Shown: positions 25,639 through 38,014 of the stretch, piece after piece
How the letters are laid out: each line of letters starts with the position of its first letter
How positions within the stretch are numbered: position 1 is the stretch's first letter
Assembly: GCA_016801885.1 (NCBI GenBank)
Contig: CM028882.1
Location: forward strand, 18,803,047-18,867,046
Origin: Toxotes chatareus
Taxonomy: Eukaryota; Chordata; Actinopteri; Toxotidae
DNA: 64,000 bases
Direction of reading: 5' to 3'
Made by a program: the position numbers and the translations under genes
The notes under the pieces: model-generated
What the model was told of the DNA's origin: nothing
What the model saw: only the letters and a program-made list of their open reading frames with translations
Databases searched by the model: none

Positions 25639-28600
25639 GAACAACTAAAACTGAAAACTAAAAACTACCCCTACCCAACAGAGGAAAACAAAACAAAACA
25701 AAATGGTTTAAGTATGATGGTAGACAATTTGAATTTAACTACTATACTATATGGTGAAAAGGTCTATCCAGTGTTTCCAAAGCCTGTTCAGTTGAGTAAG
25801 TAATCCTTTCATTGAGGTTAAAAGAGGAAATTTCAATAAATAAACAGAGTTAAGCTGTATACCTTTTTCATTTTCCAGCACCAGGAAACAATGGCTGTAA
25901 AAACATAGGTGAACTGTTTTTATCTTTTACTGTGTATTTTTTCATCCTGATGGAGAAAAGAAATAAGCATTAAACACTTCAAACTTTGGCTTGTACTCTC
26001 TCATTTTCTGTCTGGCTCGCCTGGTCTGGCCTAGCTCAACCCAGCTCAGGTCAGCTCAGCTCTGAGACCCCACAAGGGAAATTTACAGCCATGATGCATA
26101 GCCCTAGCCACTGAATTAATGCAACATTTCCATTAGAAAAATTGCATGACACAGCTGATATAAGAAGTTAGTGATCACAAAGACGCTGTGACACAGCATG
26201 GAAAATTACTTATTGGAGAACCGTCATCTGCACTTTGCTGGAATTTGTGATGGGAGGCAGAGACAGAGGCAGCAATATATATGTTCCTCTGGAAGGGCAA
26301 GCTGAGGGAGTGAGATGCTGAGAAGAATCCTGTGTCTTGTAAAAGTTTCATGTGAAATAAATTTCTACACAAATGTCAATGAGGTTCTGCGTATTCTAGC
26401 ACTTTGAAAATCGAGGTGATTCAGTTGTAATTTCATACTATTCTCCATGAGTTAGTATGTGATTTTAAAGTCTCTGAAGTACAACCAGTGTTCATTGTAA
26501 CCATACACTGTAATTACAGCATAATTACTGTGCATATGAAAAATGATAGATGTGAGTCTTGGTTCAAACAGATGTAAAACAAACACAAGGTCAGATTCTC
26601 TTTGCTTTCACACCATACTGTGCTGTATGTCTTATCTTTGTCTGTCTTTATTTGATTTTCTCTTATAAAACCTCTTTCGTGTGAAGTCTGGGACCCCAAA
26701 GGTGGCTGCACTGCGTGTATTCATCTGTTTCCAAATGACCTCCCTTAAGAAAACAGCATGTATTTTTAGTTGTCACACGGTGTTACATTTACAATTAGCA
26801 TGTGTACTTTTTCGCTCATGCTGTCCAACCAGCCAAGCGTTTAAAGTGCTATGGGCACTTGCATTACAATTACATCACTTACAGTAGATTACAACAGGAT
26901 GAACATCGGGAGAATTGTATTTCTTTTCCCTGTGCTGCATCTCATAACATTTTTACCTTGTTTTACTTTTATCCCAGGGCTGTCTGTTTCACTGCTGCAT
27001 AAATGAACTTGTGGAACTGCAGAGCTGCGTCTCTGTATTGATTTTGTGGTCTCATTATAAAAAATGCTCCTCTCTTGTGGCACCAGTATTCATACAGCTC
27101 ATTACGTGAACCTGGCATTCAGTGTTTATTAACTTATACTTCAGTGCTTGTCATGCAAATGCTCTCAGTTTTATAACCTGTTTGACACAGCATCATATTC
27201 TATTTATAACTTGTTGCAGTATTACTTATTGCCAAATGAGCTCATACAGGGCCTAAAGTGCTACATACACAGCAGCCATAAACGAGGTTATCTAATAATC
27301 CAGGCCCATGTACGTACAAACCTAAAGGGATTTTGTTTGTAGGCTCATATTAATTGTTAATGGATAATTAGCCTACACTGCTAAGTAGTCTTTGTACTTA
27401 ATGGGTTCAGCATTTTGTTTGGAGGTTTGTTTGTTTTTTAATTTCTGATTGTTGTTTTCACATGACTTAATTGTAACACAGGTCACAGACATGTTAAGGT
27501 AATAAATTAAGAGAATAAAGAGTAATAAAGAGAAATAGCATTTTTTTTTGTTGATTTTTAGAGACAGGAAAAGACTTTTGACTTAGTTCATGGGGTAGTG
27601 GGAGATACAAAAAAGTGTAAAAAAAAAAAAAAAAAGAGGAAAAAATTTTATTTTTTCCATCAAAAATATCACATGTCCACAGGCTGTCACTGAATTGGGG
27701 CGTGCCTGTGCAGTAGCTAATCTTGTATTCTTGTCGTCATGAGAAGCGTCTTATACTGCCTGCTAGCACAGAAGTGCTACTCTATAGCATTGTGGGCATA
27801 GTGACACACTAAGCGGTCCAATTGCACTGATTAGCTTGGCTCTAATCTGGTTTAGAGACAGAGACATTGGTTTCCTGAAGGATTACATGCTTATATCACT
27901 TCTCTTGCATATCTCTGAACACATCTTTTTTTTCTTAAGTCCCTATTTCCCCCTGCAGTGTAATTTATTGGCAGTTGAATCAAAACGCAAACAATAAATA
28001 GCCTTCAAAAGTCTTTCCCATGTCAGAGTTGATCACTGTACTTCTTGTATTGTGTTAACTCATCGCGTGACACAATGGTAATGGTAATGACAATCACCAC
28101 TCTGCCGCAGACTGACAACATTTATTTGCAATTGGCTGTACTGCATTGTGTATTTCATTTTCTTTTCATACATTTTATTTAACACACTGGTGGGGCCTCT
28201 CAATGATCTGCCTGCCTGAGCATTGTCATCTCGTTCATTAGTTTAGAGTTGGATGTGAGCTGCATCACTCCTACAATATGGTCTGTGGAGATAACAACAT
28301 TCAGACAGATTCATTCTGTGCATTGGCAATCCAACAGCTTCTGTGGTATAATGTGCTGTCAGTCAGTGACTGTGGCCTCGTGCACCAGCTGGATTGAATG
28401 TCCTGGTTTATCTGAGATGATTCATAATGCTATTGGATATGATGCACTAACAGAAAACAAGATACTCTGTTATCAGTATCACAATATCACGGGCTAACAC
28501 AGAACGTAATTGCGTTTAGTTTATTCCATCCGCCATTATAAATATATGTTTCCTGTCATAGAGGAAAATGGAAAATGGAGTCTGTGGTATGAGGCTTTAT

Positions 28601-29568
28601 TGTATTTTGAAGATGTATGTGGTGTTTAGTTGCAGGGGCGGCAGGGAAGCTGAGGGAAGGAAACGAAGGAAAGGAAGACAAAGAGAATGACTGAACCAGG
28701 TGGTTTGTACAAAATGCATAAGAAACAGAGACAGATAATGAGAGAGAGACTTAGAAAGTGTTTACCAGTTGTGTGCTCCTCTTTCCCCCAACCGGTGGCT
28801 TGCACATTACCTTAATAGAGATTAGCATCATGCTCAGTCAGATCTGATAGGCCGTTGCTGTGGAACGGAAAGCCAGCTAGCCAGTTATCAGGGAGGACAC
28901 CGGCTCAGTCACTTAGCATAATGGAACCTGCATCAGATGAACTGGGAGCTCAACAAAAAAATGCCATTAGCAGAGTTAAAATGATTTTCTGTTTTGGCAA
29001 AACAGCAAATGAATCACGCTACATTTGTAGATTTTATGACTGAAACAGATGCACATGGTATCTGTTATTGAGTTGCATTATTTACAGGGGAACATGACAT
29101 TTTAATGGCTTTTACGTCTTTCTTTGGCCATAAGGATGTATAAGTGATGATATGTGTGTGCTGATGTCTCCAGTACGCTTCTCACTGTTGGCAGCATTGA
29201 ATTGCTAATCGTGCAGTCACAACTGATAGATTGTTGAAAAGTGGCACAGCTCAACATGCTGCAAGGCTTGCTGAACAGCAGCAGAGAGAGGAGTGCATTA
29301 GGTACACAATGAGGCACAGAGAGAGATGGTATCACACCTTGTAAAACTCTGAAGCACACCTATTATGAAGAAGCAGGAGACTGTGAGATGTGAAAACTGC
29401 ACCAGATGGATACAACAACAGAAAACCATCACACCTCTTATTCGGTCCCTGCAGGCCACCTGCTTATATCCTGTTTCTGCTTTTCCAGTTTTGTTGCACT
29501 GAGAAGGAGGGAAAGAGGAGAACAATAAAACAGCTGCATAAGTTGAGTGTTAAAACACATGCAAGAAA

Positions 29569-29601
29569 ACACGCACGCACACACGCACACACACACACAC
29601 A
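29569..29601. repeat. (CA)n microsatellite with CG interruptions
   Basis: About 33 bases of CA repeats including acgcac units. Confidence 0.85.
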
Positions 29602-32600
29602 TTTCTGCCACAGAGTTATGTACAAGGTTAAACACATGCGCTATTTTATCATTGAGGGCTCTCTGCCTCTGTCCAAGAACAGAGGTCATGTTGGTTGCAG
29701 ATACTAATGCATATGATTTTCATGACATCATACCTACATGCTGCACTGATTATAATTTTATGTCTATTTAGTCAAGGTCCGGCAAGGATAAAAAATACCC
29801 ATTTCTGTCTTCCAAATCCCCTTGAGCCTCTTATATCTATAGTAAAACCACTTAGTGAGCCGCTGTTGAATATTGACTTTGAGACTTTTCTCATTTACAG
29901 CCCAGGCCTGTTGAGGAAAAGGGTTTGTAACTATCCAGCTCTCGGGCCAGAATTACAGCTATTGTTTTATTGATTGCTCATCTCTTTTATTTGTGGTAAA
30001 ACTACCCCAGGAACACAGTGTCCCTCGGCTATGTCTTCCATACTCCTCTAAATACCCAAACTAATTTCTGCTGTGGCTCAAAGAACTTATGCATGAATTG
30101 CTGCAAGTCTATCAAGCTTTCCTCTCCCGTTAGTAAACCAGTTTTTCTCTCCTCTAGAAATTACATAAAAAATCATTTTAGGGCTCATGCATTTTGGATT
30201 TGGAAATACTTAACCAGAGACCCACAGAAATGGATTTCTCTGTTATGCTTTTCCCTGCTGATGGCTTAGCTGATGTTTACTGAGGACGAGAGCCTGAGGA
30301 GGATGTGCTTAACCCCTTCCTTGAAGTCTGCTCCTGCATTTAGTTCCTCCTGTATGAGACACGCATTTCTAAACATATTGTCATTTGTTTTCTACCCCAG
30401 GCAGCCTAATTTAAAGCATTACCTGACTCACCAACCTTACAAGTATGAAGTCCCAGGTTTGTATCATGACTAAGCATAGCATGGCATGGCGCAGCGTCGC
30501 CTGAAGGCACCCCACAGTCAGCTTTCATAAAGTGAGTTTCCAAGTAAAATGTGCATTATGCCGTGTGACAGTTTCAACACCCCCAACGCTGCTCCACAGG
30601 GCGCTGTGCCTCAGTCATTCCAGCATCTCTCCCTCTGCAGAGTTAATGTGGCATTTAGCTCAGTGACAATCTGATGTTTCTTACGGTTATTTCTTCCCTG
30701 CTGCACCTCAGGAGAAACACGGAGTCTGAGTTATGTATCGCTCAGCTGCTTTTGCTCTTTTGACCAGTGTCAAACTCAACATTAGACGAGTGATCTTTAC
30801 TCAAAATGACCAACTATTGTATGGATCGGCAACAGTATGCCCTTATGTTACAGCCATATAAAGAGTAACAGGATAAACAGGATGATGTCAAAGAATCAGA
30901 AAGGCAGGCGGAGTACCATCAGGCCAAACAGATAATTGGATCAAAAGAGAGACAGAGAAGGCCATGTGCTACCAAGCATGTCCTTATCAGCAGCAATTTT
31001 CTCTGCTTTCCCTGCACAGCTCTGTATCAGCTGCTTCCAGATTGATTAAGTTGCCCCGCTTGTATCATCGCGAGCAATGATTGACAGGCCTGCAAAAGGT
31101 TCTGATATTTAAATGAGTAACCTCATTCTTTTTTTGGGGTCAATCTCTTAAGCACCAGTTGTGTGTGTATGTGTGTGTGTGATGTGAGTTGGGCTTTGTG
31201 TTTGTATGTGTGTTTGAAAGTGTGTCACAGAGTGGGGGGCTTGTTTTGATTCATAAATGCTTTTTCCAGACAAAGCCAAGGAGGAGTCTGCGCGACACTC
31301 ACCTTCTTCTTTTCTGCTGCCATTCGTGAGGAGATGAAGAGAAGTGAAAAGAGAATCAGGAGTATGAACAGAGCAGAGAAAGAGAGGAATGATGTTGATA
31401 CCATAATAAATGTTTTCACTGATTCTGTGAGAGACAGTGGAGGAACATAGAGCCTACGTGGGCCTGAGAGACAAAGAGCAAACAAAAATTACAGCCATGC
31501 AAGCAACTCTGTGAGACTACTTAGACACTGCAGTACCATGAGCTAAATGGGAGAAAAACCCATAGCATCGACTAGAAAAGGTTGCATGTTTAGATGATAT
31601 TTTCCTTTCGTCCCTGTTTGTTTTTTGTGCTAAATATACAGATTTTGACATCTTTTCCTGGCTATTTACAGGCTAATCTGACTCCACGTAACAGATATTT
31701 TTTTTGTCTAGTGCTAAAGTGCTTTAGCTATTAAAGGTTTTTCCAGATTACTTTTGGGACCTCATCTCAGCCCCAGCAGCCAAACAAGTTCTTGTCCTAC
31801 TTTTAAAAACAATGTAGTGAGTTGTAGGTAGTTATCTCCTCTCATCTTTCCCCTTCGTTGATTTCTGCTGGTGGCAGGGTTGGTGTGATGTCAGTTTACT
31901 TTGGATCATTCTCAGACAGTGAACACCCATTAACCAACCCTGCTCTTCCCCTTGCTGCTTTGCTATCTTTTCCTGTATTTCCTCTCCTCTTCTTGTTATA
32001 CACTTTCATTTTACTTTTTTATTCTCCTTATTTCTAAAGTTATGGTAAATTGCTACAAAGAGTGTCCTCAATACATTCCGAAAAACGATATCCATTGCTT
32101 TGCGACAGATAATTGTTTTTAATGATTAAAAAGCACAGAGGCATGTCTGGGCCTAATGGCTTTTAGATCACAGAGGCAGAGTTATGAAGATAGAAGCTTA
32201 TCTCCAGTCTCTGAATGTCTTTGTTAGGTTGCTGTTGTTCCAAGTTGCCGCTTTGCTTCTGTTCTCTCGCTGTTCTTCTGTCTCTCTTTTCCCTCTTGTC
32301 ATTTTGAGTTGTCTTTGGCCTGCTTCCAGAATCAATCCGTCACCTCTTTAAAGAGAGACGTTCTTGCATTCGGGCTTCTGTTTCAATAAAGGGCTTACAG
32401 CGACAGGGTGCCTCATTCATGTCCACTTCATTGTCTTTTAATAATCAAACCATGATGGATTACCTCCATACAGATATTCATTTGAAAACAGCATCTAAGG
32501 GATGAAAAACGGGGGAGGAAAAGGAAAACACCGGAATGCTTCTTGATGGCTCAAGGACTGTTTGCAGTAGTATGCATGTGAGTGCATGTGTGTCTGAAAT

Positions 32601-32689
32601 TGGATGCTAGTTTGGCTGTTGTTCTCAAAAAGACAGGCGGGTTCCTCCCTCTCGCTCCCTCTCCATTCCCTCCTCTTATCATGGCCTCC

Positions 32690-32800
32690 TGGGTTCAGGC
32701 AGACAGCTCCTCCTGTCTTTTCTCTCTGATTTATCAGGCCAGGGCTGACAAGTGTAAACACCTGCCAAGGTATCCTCCCCATTTGGGAGCCCAAGGTGGT
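32690..32800. promoter_or_regulatory. Possible enhancer block with forkhead and E-box motifs
   Basis: A complex, repeat-free block containing TGTAAACACCTGCC (32753-32766), in which a forkhead core (GTAAACA) overlaps an E-box (CACCTG). It sits about 5 kb upstream of the sema6a ATG exon. The call rests on motif content and sequence texture only; conservation could not be tested. Confidence 0.22.
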
Positions 32801-33282
32801 TGGATGTGTTCCATTTTTTTTTATCCCCATATGGTGGATCAATGCATTATTCTCACCTGACTGTCTGTCCAACCTTCGCTGCCTGGTCATCTACTCTTCT
32901 GCTTTCACACCTCACCCCAGACACCATTTCCTCCAGCACGCCTGCAAACAGGTGTGGTCTGAAGCTCTGTTAGGTTTAGCAATATGGTATTTATGTGGGT
33001 GAGTTCTAAAAGTCTATAGTTTTAGTGTGGTCCGGTGTTGGGGGTGCTGTGTTCACACCTGTGTGTCAGGCTTGTTTTTACTCTGTAAAGCTGTGAGATT
33101 GTCACACAGCAGAAGCTTCTGAAGTTGCTGGAATTACCCTGCTGTCATTCATGCTCTTGTAAAATCACATTGGCTTTTATTCAGTTCCAGCAACCATGAC
33201 AAGCAACTGGGAAAGCAACACTCAGAAAAACTACTCTTCTCTCTCAGACACTCTTTTTTACTACTTTTATTCATGTTTAAAG

Positions 33283-33610
33283 GGTCAGTTTATCTATAAA
33301 AGTTGGAGGCGTGCATTTACTTTAGATTTTATTTGTCCAGGTTTTTAGCTTTCCCCCATTCAGGTTTTTTACCTCCACCCAAACACAATGCAGGTGACTC
33401 AAACTGCTCACAGGATTACAAAAATGACTTCTGAAAAATTCAGTAGTAAGAATAAAATGTCTGGGTAGTCCACAAAACATTGCGAACGGTTTTCTTTGGA
33501 ACTGCTTTCGAAGAAAGAGTCCCTGTGAAAACTGTGGTCTGTGGATCATCATGAGCAACAGGGACAGATATGTTTCCTCACAATTTGGTTAAAATGACAC
33601 TTAAACTACC
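33283..33610. repeat. Probable dispersed fish repeat, diverged
   Basis: Landmarks such as aatgcaggtgactcaaa, attcagtagtaagaataaaatg, tagtccacaaaacattgcg, ggttttctttggaactg and gtctgtggatcatc resemble a repeat that I recall from fish introns. The match is from memory and less certain than for the other repeats listed. Confidence 0.4.
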
Positions 33611-35412
33611 ACAGAGAATTCCTGAACTGATGCAAAAACGCAAATATGCACGGTGTGTGATATTCTTCTTGTAGCCTTTGTTACAAAATTCCAATGAAAG
33701 ATACAAATAACACCACCTCCTCCAAATGTGGTGACTGGCCACAATTATACATAGACATGTAACAGCACATTGCCAGTAAGCTACCTCTTCTCTTTGGCAT
33801 TCCTGTCATCTGTAAAACCTTCAGCACCAATCCGTGGACATTACCCAGACTGCCAAATATAAACACAAGTAGGCTGCACTCATTTCAAAGCTGTCAGACA
33901 GTATTTACGAGAAGCGACTATGTAGGAAACCTTCATGTGAAACACTTCCTCCTGACTAGTCAATGATCAAAAATCCACTTCTTAACAGACAAATGTCTGG
34001 CAATGACATGTTTGAATACATCATATTCAGTATTACACAGTTTGAGCAGGCAACACAGCAAAAGAACAAATGACCTTATTCACGCCCTTAACACAGGGCA
34101 ATTATTCTACATAGCTGTGCTTATATACATAGCATGGCTCCGTAACAATGTCACAATATGTCCTCCTTTCCTCCTGATAGACAAGGCCACTGGAGGGCTT
34201 TGTCACTTGAGCGTGAACATTTGTTGTTTTTGGGCAATTTGCTGAAACGACTGATGCTGTCGTTTGTCTGTCATAAACAGGTCTGCTCTGATGTAATTAA
34301 ATGGCAGTCTTGCACTTCATTGCACAGTTTGATGGCTGGCACAGTGGGGACCTTTAGGAGACGAATAGCCGGGACTTTCTTAAGATTAACTAGTTGTGTG
34401 TTGTGCGTGTGTGTGAGTGTGTTTCACATGTTTCATCATGTGTGGCTGGACCTGTATTTTCTGTTTGTTTGTGTGCTTATACTAAATGTGTAGCTAAATG
34501 TCAAGTGACATTTCCTTCCTTTCCTTTTCCTCACCTGAAGCACACACTGTGCTGACCTTGTCACTCTAATCAATGTGTGTAATGTGTGTATGTTTTAGTT
34601 GCAAGCACCCATAGCTAAGCAATAACATCATTACGCCTGATAATATATTTGTTGTTAAAGCTAATGCAGTTTGGGTCGGCTGCCCCCATGAGGCTGCTCA
34701 GACTTGGGAGAGAAAGTCAATGTGTGTGTGTGTGTCTGAGTGTTGGTGACTGTCTGCCATGAGTTGTATGAATTTGTTTATTGTTAATACAGTTCATGTG
34801 TGTTTTCTCCAAATCTTTGGCTCCTAGCTGAGTGCATTTTCTTCTTGCAAGGATACAAGGTGACTGAGTGTGTGAGTATGTGTGAGTGCACAATCATGTG
34901 TATAGTTATTCATAAGATTGCAGGGTATTGAGGGGGATTCTGGGGGGTCCTCGTGCTTTTATTACCTGCTGGTGGCCTCCTGCCAGCATCCAGCTTGATT
35001 AACTCTCCCCTCTCTCCCCTTTCTGCTTTACACACACACACCCACACATACACACTTATGCACAACCACCTACTTTATCATTGAAAGTGTGCGGGGGATG
35101 TAAGGGAATAACAGCTAAGGTTCTCAAAATGTTATTATCTATTAAAAGCCTGAGGAGGAGGCACAGGGCTCCACTGTTACTCTTTATGTCTTCTCTTTGG
35201 TTGTTTTTCAAGGAAAGCTTTTACAAGAGAGGAAATCCACACACTTCCACCTGCGCAAGTGTGGTTTTTGGTAGTAGGTAATTTATTGCTGGAGTTTGAA
35301 CACGTTTAAGCCTTGATTCTTGGATTCTGACATTCTCAGTTTGTGTGCTTATGTGTGTTTAAACAGATGTCTACAGTACTGTACAAAAGTTGCACCAGGA
35401 ATCAGAAATTAA

Positions 35413-35471
35413 CACTCACACACACGCTCACACGCACACACTCACTCAGACACACACACACACGCACACGC

Positions 35472-35508
<37 letters not shown>
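35413..35508. repeat. Long (CA)n microsatellite
   Basis: Interrupted CA repeats ending in a pure run of about 14-15 units before cggaag. The longest CA-rich block in the window. Confidence 0.92.
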
Positions 35509-35513
<5 letters not shown>

Positions 35514-36739
35514 AATTTGCTCTTCCACAAAAAGAGTGTAATTCAGTAAAGACAGACTGGGTCTTGCTCCCTCCCGTTACTCATGTGTGGCAGCCGGTAA
35601 TGAAAGGGCCACTGGAAGGCTTAGGGGTTTCACTTAAGTCATTTTGTGCTCAATTTATTCTGTGTATCACAAGAGGCAGTGCGAGATGTTTTGACTAACA
35701 GTTTTTAGCATCCCGTTACAACCCATTGATATAGATGGAAGATGTGCCTCGCCTTCAGCAGCCACTGATTCTCAGCATGTGCAAGATAAATGTCTGGAAT
35801 ATGATTAATGTCCTCAGATTAATTTCAACAAACAATAACACTACAGCAACTACGTTCATATGGAAGAAGCATCTATTGCAGTTTCTCATTTGATTCTGAC
35901 ATAATTAAACCCAATTAAAAAAATAACATCACAGAATTATTTCCATTTATTACTGTAATTCAGAGCCAGATTTCTTGCTCAGTACAACCTCCATCCGTCA
36001 TTCACTGTGTTAGCTCCCTCAGGGCTAACCTCTCTGCCTCATGCCACTTCCTGCTCATCAATCAGTCAATTACTGGAGGACTTCCGGATCAAGGGTCAGG
36101 AGAAAAACACATTTCAGCCCTCCACAGAGGTTTACTGTACTGTACAGAGAGAAGAAAAAGCCAATTTTTATTTACAATTTGGACACAGTTAGGAAGCACA
36201 GAGCAAGTGCAGCTCAGACAACCTTTGCTGAATGATAAAGATGAGGGTGAGTGAAAATCCATTTTAGTATTTTTCTTTTCAAAAAACAGAGAGCATGGTA
36301 CAAAAAAAAAACTGTGTAAGGATAAGAGGAATAGGCCAAGGAGGGAGGAAGGAGGGAGGGGAACAGAGTGGCTTGTGAGATCAAGGTCATATCCAGGCTT
36401 TAGTATTGGTATTCTCCTCAGTGTTAAAGTGATTCTCCTAGTGAATAGTGTTTTCATTCCTCTCCTGAATGAGATTCACGGGAGCATGGAGTGAGGGAGA
36501 GAGAGAGAGACATGACAAAGAAAAGAGAAAGTAATTCCCCTTCTCTCTCTTTCTTCCCCCTTCCTCCCCCCTGTTCGTTCCCCCTTGGACATACAATAGC
36601 GAATGAAAATACAGCATGGGATAAACAACTTTTATCAGAGTGGAGCAAATGAAATCGAATGAAAATTTTATTCAATTCCTCATCCCTGAAGCATCCCTTA
36701 CTTTATCTACCCGGCAACATCTCACCCCTGCAGCTTCAG

Positions 36740-36960
36740 CTAGAGAAAAAAAAAAACAAGGAGGTGCTTTATGCAAATTAAATGCTTTATTCTTGATTAG
36801 ATTACAGACGCAATAATTGTCTTGGATGATTTATGGGTGTAATTTGTTACCACAAACTGCAGTCGGAAAAGCTCAGTTGCCATGGTTTGTGCAATGAACA
36901 CTTTAGATCAACACAATTTGGGCATCTGCTATAAAATCCACTTCAATAGACACTACATTA
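36740..36960. promoter_or_regulatory. Possible enhancer block with octamer motif, about 1 kb upstream of the ATG exon
   Basis: A perfect octamer ATGCAAAT (36771-36778, POU-type) is followed by homeodomain-like TAAT/ATTA and SOX-like ATTGT (36816-36820) motifs in a repeat-free block. Inference from motif content only. Confidence 0.25.
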
Positions 36961-37851
36961 GAAAACTACCTTGTTGAGGACATTGTGTTTTCCTGGAAAC
37001 GTAAATAAAAGGTAAATAATCGAGAAAACATAAGCATCCAGGTATTATTTTTCTAGGAAGTGGACAGTCGTCACACTTACGTGGAGAGAGTCAACAGTTG
37101 GCATTTAAGGTAGACCAATAGCCATGAAAAATTAGATGAAAAGGAAAGACAGAAAAGTACAAGCCTCCAGGTGGCTCTTAAACTATTCCTGTGGTAAAAT
37201 AGAGCGTTAAATAGCCATACTGATGCACCAATTTAACCTGCAGTAGTCATCGGACTGTAGGATTTAGGATGTGGGATTGCTACCCTTATACAAGATTGAC
37301 AAGTGGGAAATTAGGTACTTGCCACACCATCCCGCCCCATCTCCAGGTACTGCTTCTACTTTACAGCAGGCTAATCTCAACAAGAGCCCTCCCACTTCAC
37401 TAAGACCCTGTCACAGAGAGAGAGAGAGAGAGTAGGGAAGAGAGAAGCACAGAGATCTTCTCTGCCTGACATCGATCTATGACGCATATTACCACCCTAA
37501 TCCAATTAATTCTGTTTCGCTTGCAATGCGGCTCACTTGAGTCATCGAAAATGCATATATAAATATATCTCTGACAGATTGCAACGGGCTGTGTAAAATG
37601 CACAAACAGCTAATTCAGGTGGACTTGAATTTGTTTGGCTAACTCCTTTCTTTTTCTGTTTCTCCTCGCGTCCCCCCGGCTTCAGCATTTGTTTGTTTTA
37701 GACAAAGAATGCAGGAACCGAGGAGGGAAAATAATTGACGAAGCAGTCAGGTGAAAACAGATGTGTTTGACAAACTTTGTTTTTTTCTCTTCATCCCTCT
37801 CCATCCCCTCCCTCTCCTCTTGGTCTGCCACTTCTGTCTTTCTTTGTACAG

Positions 37852-37914
37852 GCTGAGGTAAATCTGTAGCAGAGGACCAGCAGCATCAGCAGCAGCAGCA
37901 GTGTTGGTGCGACC
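37852..37914 (+). other. sema6a: 5' UTR segment of the ATG exon of sema6a
   Basis: A pyrimidine-rich stretch ends in tttgtacag at 37851, a good splice acceptor, and 63 bases later comes the ATG. The leader therefore probably begins at 37852 and is joined to at least one untranslated exon upstream. It has no upstream ATG. It carries a short CAG tract just before the start. The start context gcgaccATGa has A at -3, which favours initiation. The acceptor is inferred from sequence only; transcription could also start within this exon. Confidence 0.65.
37878..37901 (+). repeat. (CAG)8 tract with one CAT interruption in the 5' leader
   Basis: Eight trinucleotide units, the third being CAT, lie 14 bases upstream of the sema6a start codon. 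The tract is short and interrupted, so it is probably stable, but it is transcribed and could vary in length. Confidence 0.85.
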
Positions 37915-38014
37915 ATGAGGTCAGAGGCCTTGTTACTCTACTTCACGCTACTGCAAATAGCCGGGGCGGGCTTCCCCGAAGACAGCGAGCCTATTAGCAT
38001 CTCACATGGCAACT
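37915..38014 (+). CDS. sema6a: sema6a coding exon 1 (start codon, signal peptide)
   Basis: Encodes residues 1-33 plus the first base of codon 34. Residues 1 to about 18 are a typical secretory signal: a short polar start, a leucine-rich core, then AGAG before the likely cleavage site. The mature N-terminus starts near FPEDSEP, as in other SEMA6A proteins. The donor is T|GTAAGT. The reading frame stays open for another 230 bases into intron 1, so a retained intron would give a short 110-residue product; I have no reason to think this is used. N33, completed by exon 2, is the first N-glycosylation sequon (NYT). Confidence 0.95.

Larger units (their letters stand above)
24191..37851. other. Non-coding DNA just upstream of the sema6a ATG exon, segment 4
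   Basis: No supported gene. It contains an (AAT)8 at 25615-25638, a poly(A) run at 27619-27635, CA-rich stretches at 29569-29601 and 35413-35508, short GT runs at 31160-31180 and 34721-34735, a possible dispersed repeat at 33283-33610, and possible regulatory blocks at 32290-32480, 32690-32800, 36740-36960 and 37480-37640. The last 200 bases before 37851 are CT-rich and end in a splice acceptor. Confidence 0.6.
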
